Source: an uncultured Flavobacteriaceae bacterium | Lineage (GTDB): Bacteria; Bacteroidota; Bacteroidia; Flavobacteriales; Flavobacteriaceae | DNA: 34,636 nt | NCBI GenBank assembly: GCA_938020445.1 | Contig: CALIIC010000151.1 | Location: 1-34,636 of the forward strand | Direction: 5' to 3' | Shown: positions 33,097 to 34,636 of the stretch, one piece after another | Layout: each line of letters begins with the position of its first letter | How positions within the stretch are numbered: the first letter of the stretch is position 1 | Notes under the pieces: generated by a model | Databases searched by the model: none | Told to the model about the DNA's origin: nothing | The model's input: only the letters and a program-made list of their open reading frames with translations | Translations under genes and position numbers: made by a program

Positions 33097-34236
33097 ATGA
33101 AAATACTAGCCATTGACGACCAGCAATTAATTTTGATGTCGCTTAAAAAACGACTCGTAGAACTCGGATATGCCGTCATGACCGCCGACAGCGGGGAAAA
33201 CGGTAAAAAACAGTTCAATTCCTTCAAACCAGACTTGGTCATTGTTGATATTAATATGCCGGGTACTTCCGGGCTCGAGGTCGTTAAATACATTCGTACC
33301 GAGCGGCAATCGGCCATTCCTATTTTGGTCATGTCGGGAAACACGAACGAAGATGTCATCATGGAAGGTTTTGACCTTGGCATTGATGATTACATGAAAA
33401 AACCGGTAAGTTTGAACGAGGTTGCTGCCCGCATAAATCGTATTCTGGGAAAAGGCGCCATCAAGGCAACAAATACGGCAGATTCGAAGTCCCGAATGCT
33501 TCAAGAGTATTGCGTAGGTGTCGTTATCCCTTGCTACAATGAAGCGGAACGCCTATCGGGTGTTGATTTCAAAGACTTTGCCCATAAAAACTTAGGCTAC
33601 CAACTGTGCTTTGTCAACGACGGTAGTACCGATAATACTTTAGAAGTGTTACAGGAAATGCGAAAAGGCAATGAAGACACCATCAGTATTTACAACTGCG
33701 AAAAAAATGGAGGAAAGGCAGAAGCCGTACGGCAAGGCGTACTCCACTTGGTAAAAGACACTCAACTTGATTACATCGGCTATCTCGATGCCGATCTCTC
33801 CACCGATTTTAGGGATTTTGACGACTTGGTAAAAACCCTTCAAGGGTCTGAATTTAAAATTGTGAGCGGGTCACGTATGAGTCGAATGGGTGCCAACATC
33901 ACAAAAGAATCGGCTCGAAAAATCATCAGCAAGACCATTAATCTTATCATTCGAAACATTTTAGGGATGCCTTTTAACGATACCCAGTGTGGTGCCAAAA
34001 TAATGCACCGGGATATTATCGAAAATATGTTCACCAAAAAATTCATTACCAAATGGTTGTTCGATGTAGAGATCTTTATGCGCATGCGAAAGTTCTATGG
34101 CAAAGAAAAGGCACAGGCCTATATCTGCGAACAGCCTCTAAAACGTTGGATTCATGCCGATGGTTCCAAACTGTCTATGAAAGACTCCGTAAAAATTGTT
34201 GGGCAGCTAGCACAGATTGCATTGCATTACAATTAA
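33097..34236 (+). CDS. receiver domain fused to a GT2 glycosyltransferase
   Basis: A protein of 379 residues with an unusual fusion. Residues 1-118 are a complete receiver: D7/D8, phospho-acceptor D51 (LVIVDINMPGTSG), S80 and K102 (DDYMKKPVS). A ~20-residue linker leads to a GT-A fold glycosyltransferase of family 2 (~138-379): VGVVIPCYNEAERL, FVNDGSTDNT, KNGGKAEAVRQG, the metal-binding DAD at 231-233, SGSRMSRMG and NDTQCGAKIMHRD. The GT part resembles dolichyl/undecaprenyl-phosphate glucosyltransferases and has no membrane helix. Phosphorylation of D51 would be expected to alter enzyme activity. It is monocistronic, behind LytTR-like site 4, and ends before a terminator. Confidence 0.9.
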   Translation: MKILAIDDQQLILMSLKKRLVELGYAVMTADSGENGKKQFNSFKPDLVIVDINMPGTSGLEVVKYIRTERQSAIPILVMSGNTNEDVIMEGFDLGIDDYMKKPVSLNEVAARINRILGKGAIKATNTADSKSRMLQEYCVGVVIPCYNEAERLSGVDFKDFAHKNLGYQLCFVNDGSTDNTLEVLQEMRKGNEDTISIYNCEKNGGKAEAVRQGVLHLVKDTQLDYIGYLDADLSTDFRDFDDLVKTLQGSEFKIVSGSRMSRMGANITKESARKIISKTINLIIRNILGMPFNDTQCGAKIMHRDIIENMFTKKFITKWLFDVEIFMRMRKFYGKEKAQAYICEQPLKRWIHADGSKLSMKDSVKIVGQLAQIALHYN

Positions 34237-34255
34237 TTCCTTTCCCCGAATTTGA

Positions 34256-34291
34256 TAAAAACCGTACAGGCAAATGCTGGTACGGTTTTTA
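34256..34291 (+). terminator. rho-independent terminator of the receiver-GT2 gene
   Basis: AAAACCGTAC / GTACGGTTTT stem with a 12-base loop and a T run. It begins 20 bases after the stop codon. Confidence 0.85.
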
Positions 34292-34329
34292 CTTTTTCAC
34301 ACCTTTCTACCGGTCAAAGCAAACGAACC

Positions 34330-34365
34330 GCCCGTCTATAGAAAAATACCCCTCGCCCCTAAAAC
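34330..34365 (+). promoter_or_regulatory. possible LytTR-type direct repeat, site 5
   Basis: ATAGAAA at 34338 (preceded by GCCCGTCT) and CTAAAAC at 34359, 21 bp apart. The cores are weaker than at sites 1-4, but the CGTCT prefix matches sites 1 and 3. TACTTTTA at 34390-34397 begins exactly 31 bp after the second core. The small gene's ATG is 24 bases after that box, the same distance as at sites 1 and 2. Confidence 0.42.
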
Positions 34366-34389
34366 CCGCAGAAAACAAAAGAGCCATCG

Positions 34390-34397
34390 TACTTTTA
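34390..34397 (+). promoter_or_regulatory. -7 promoter box of the last small gene
   Basis: TACTTTTA, one mismatch from TAnnTTTG, at the conserved 31-bp offset from the second core of site 5. Confidence 0.45.
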
Positions 34398-34420
34398 CTT
34401 TATAATCAAAACCAACAAAC

Positions 34421-34564
34421 ATGAAAAAAGTAGCGAAAAATAAGTACAAGGGATTTATCAAAATGGAAAGCACACATGAAATATACCAAATCTGCGAGGT
34501 GAGCTTTAACAAAAAGGAAATTATACTCAGTGTGTTGGCACCTACTGTACTCCAATTGATATAA
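34421..34564 (+). CDS. 47-residue small protein
   Basis: A short gene of 47 codons between a promoter-like region and a strong terminator. It begins MKKVAKNKYKGFIKME and continues with a Cys-containing middle (IYQICEVSFNKKEI) and a hydrophobic tail (ILSVLAPTVLQLI). The N-terminus is strongly basic. There is no signal peptide; the tail could associate with a membrane. Support comes from the flanking signals (site 5, -7 box, terminator six bases after the stop) rather than from recognised homology. Confidence 0.55.
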   Translation: MKKVAKNKYKGFIKMESTHEIYQICEVSFNKKEIILSVLAPTVLQLI

Positions 34565-34569
34565 CAAAT

Positions 34570-34602
34570 AAAAACCGGTGACGAGGCGGTCACCGGTTTT
34601 TA
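34570..34602 (+). terminator. rho-independent terminator
   Basis: A perfect 13-bp stem AAAAACCGGTGAC / GTCACCGGTTTTT with a six-base loop, directly after the 47-codon gene. Its strength argues that a short transcript really ends here. Confidence 0.88.
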
Positions 34603-34636
34603 CCAAACTAAACTAATACAATCAACTTATTGCAAA

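Noticed and set aside
1..34636. CRISPR arrays, tRNA or rRNA genes, transposases and prophage genes
   Set aside because: No regularly spaced repeats, no tRNA cloverleaf-like CCA-ended segments, no integrase or transposase motifs were found on either strand by eye.

Overview
The window looks like a chromosomal segment from a marine-type flavobacterium (Bacteroidota, Flavobacteriaceae). The evidence is lipoproteins with short Bacteroidota lipoboxes, moderate GC, A-rich leaders without Shine-Dalgarno sequences, TAnnTTTG-like -7 boxes, TPR-type two-component kinases and a minimal Bacteroidota type II secretion-like cluster. There are no rRNA or tRNA genes, CRISPR arrays or intact insertion sequences. 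The best closer identification would come from a database search, which could not be run.

Layout. (1) 1-4642: tail of an unidentified gene, an FN3-like lipoprotein, and a tightly overlapping type II secretion / type IV pilus-like assembly set (GspC/PilP-like protein, beta-rich membrane-anchored protein, two pseudopilins, GspF). (2) 4837-9339: a TPR sensor kinase and NarL-type regulator pair, then a beta-propeller lipoprotein. A ~36 bp sequence element lies upstream of both the kinase and the lipoprotein. (3) 9624-16211: a seven-gene operon encoding a stand-alone receiver, an H-NOX heme NO sensor, a multi-PAS histidine kinase, a FIST/NosP-type sensor, a second histidine kinase, an Hpt protein and a LytTR response regulator. 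(4) 16474-21433: small secreted and membrane proteins and a Tat-like threonine-aldolase-family protein, with two apparent gene remnants nearby. (5) 21459-34236: an exopolysaccharide-type locus. It holds a TPR/beta-barrel outer-membrane protein, a STAS protein, a Wzx/PelG-like flippase, a GT4 glycosyltransferase, a minus-strand set (GT-C-like membrane protein, Ig-like lipoprotein, GH5-like hydrolase), and a receiver domain fused to a GT2 glycosyltransferase. A 47-codon gene follows at the end.

The main result is a link between regions 3 and 5. Four promoters, and probably a fifth, carry a 21-bp-period direct repeat (core ACAGTAA) of the kind LytTR domains bind. In all five, a TAnnTTTG-like -7 box starts exactly 31 bp after the start of the second core. 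These promoters precede the NO-sensor operon itself (autoregulation), a small secreted protein, the small-protein/STAS/flippase/GT4 operon, the receiver-GT2 fusion and the last small gene. The proposed model is that two heme-type NO sensors feed two kinases, then receiver (D55), then Hpt (H56), then the LytTR regulator and perhaps the receiver-GT2 fusion directly. NO would thus control exopolysaccharide both by transcription and at the enzyme. Protein families are read from the sequence; the circuit and its regulon are inference.
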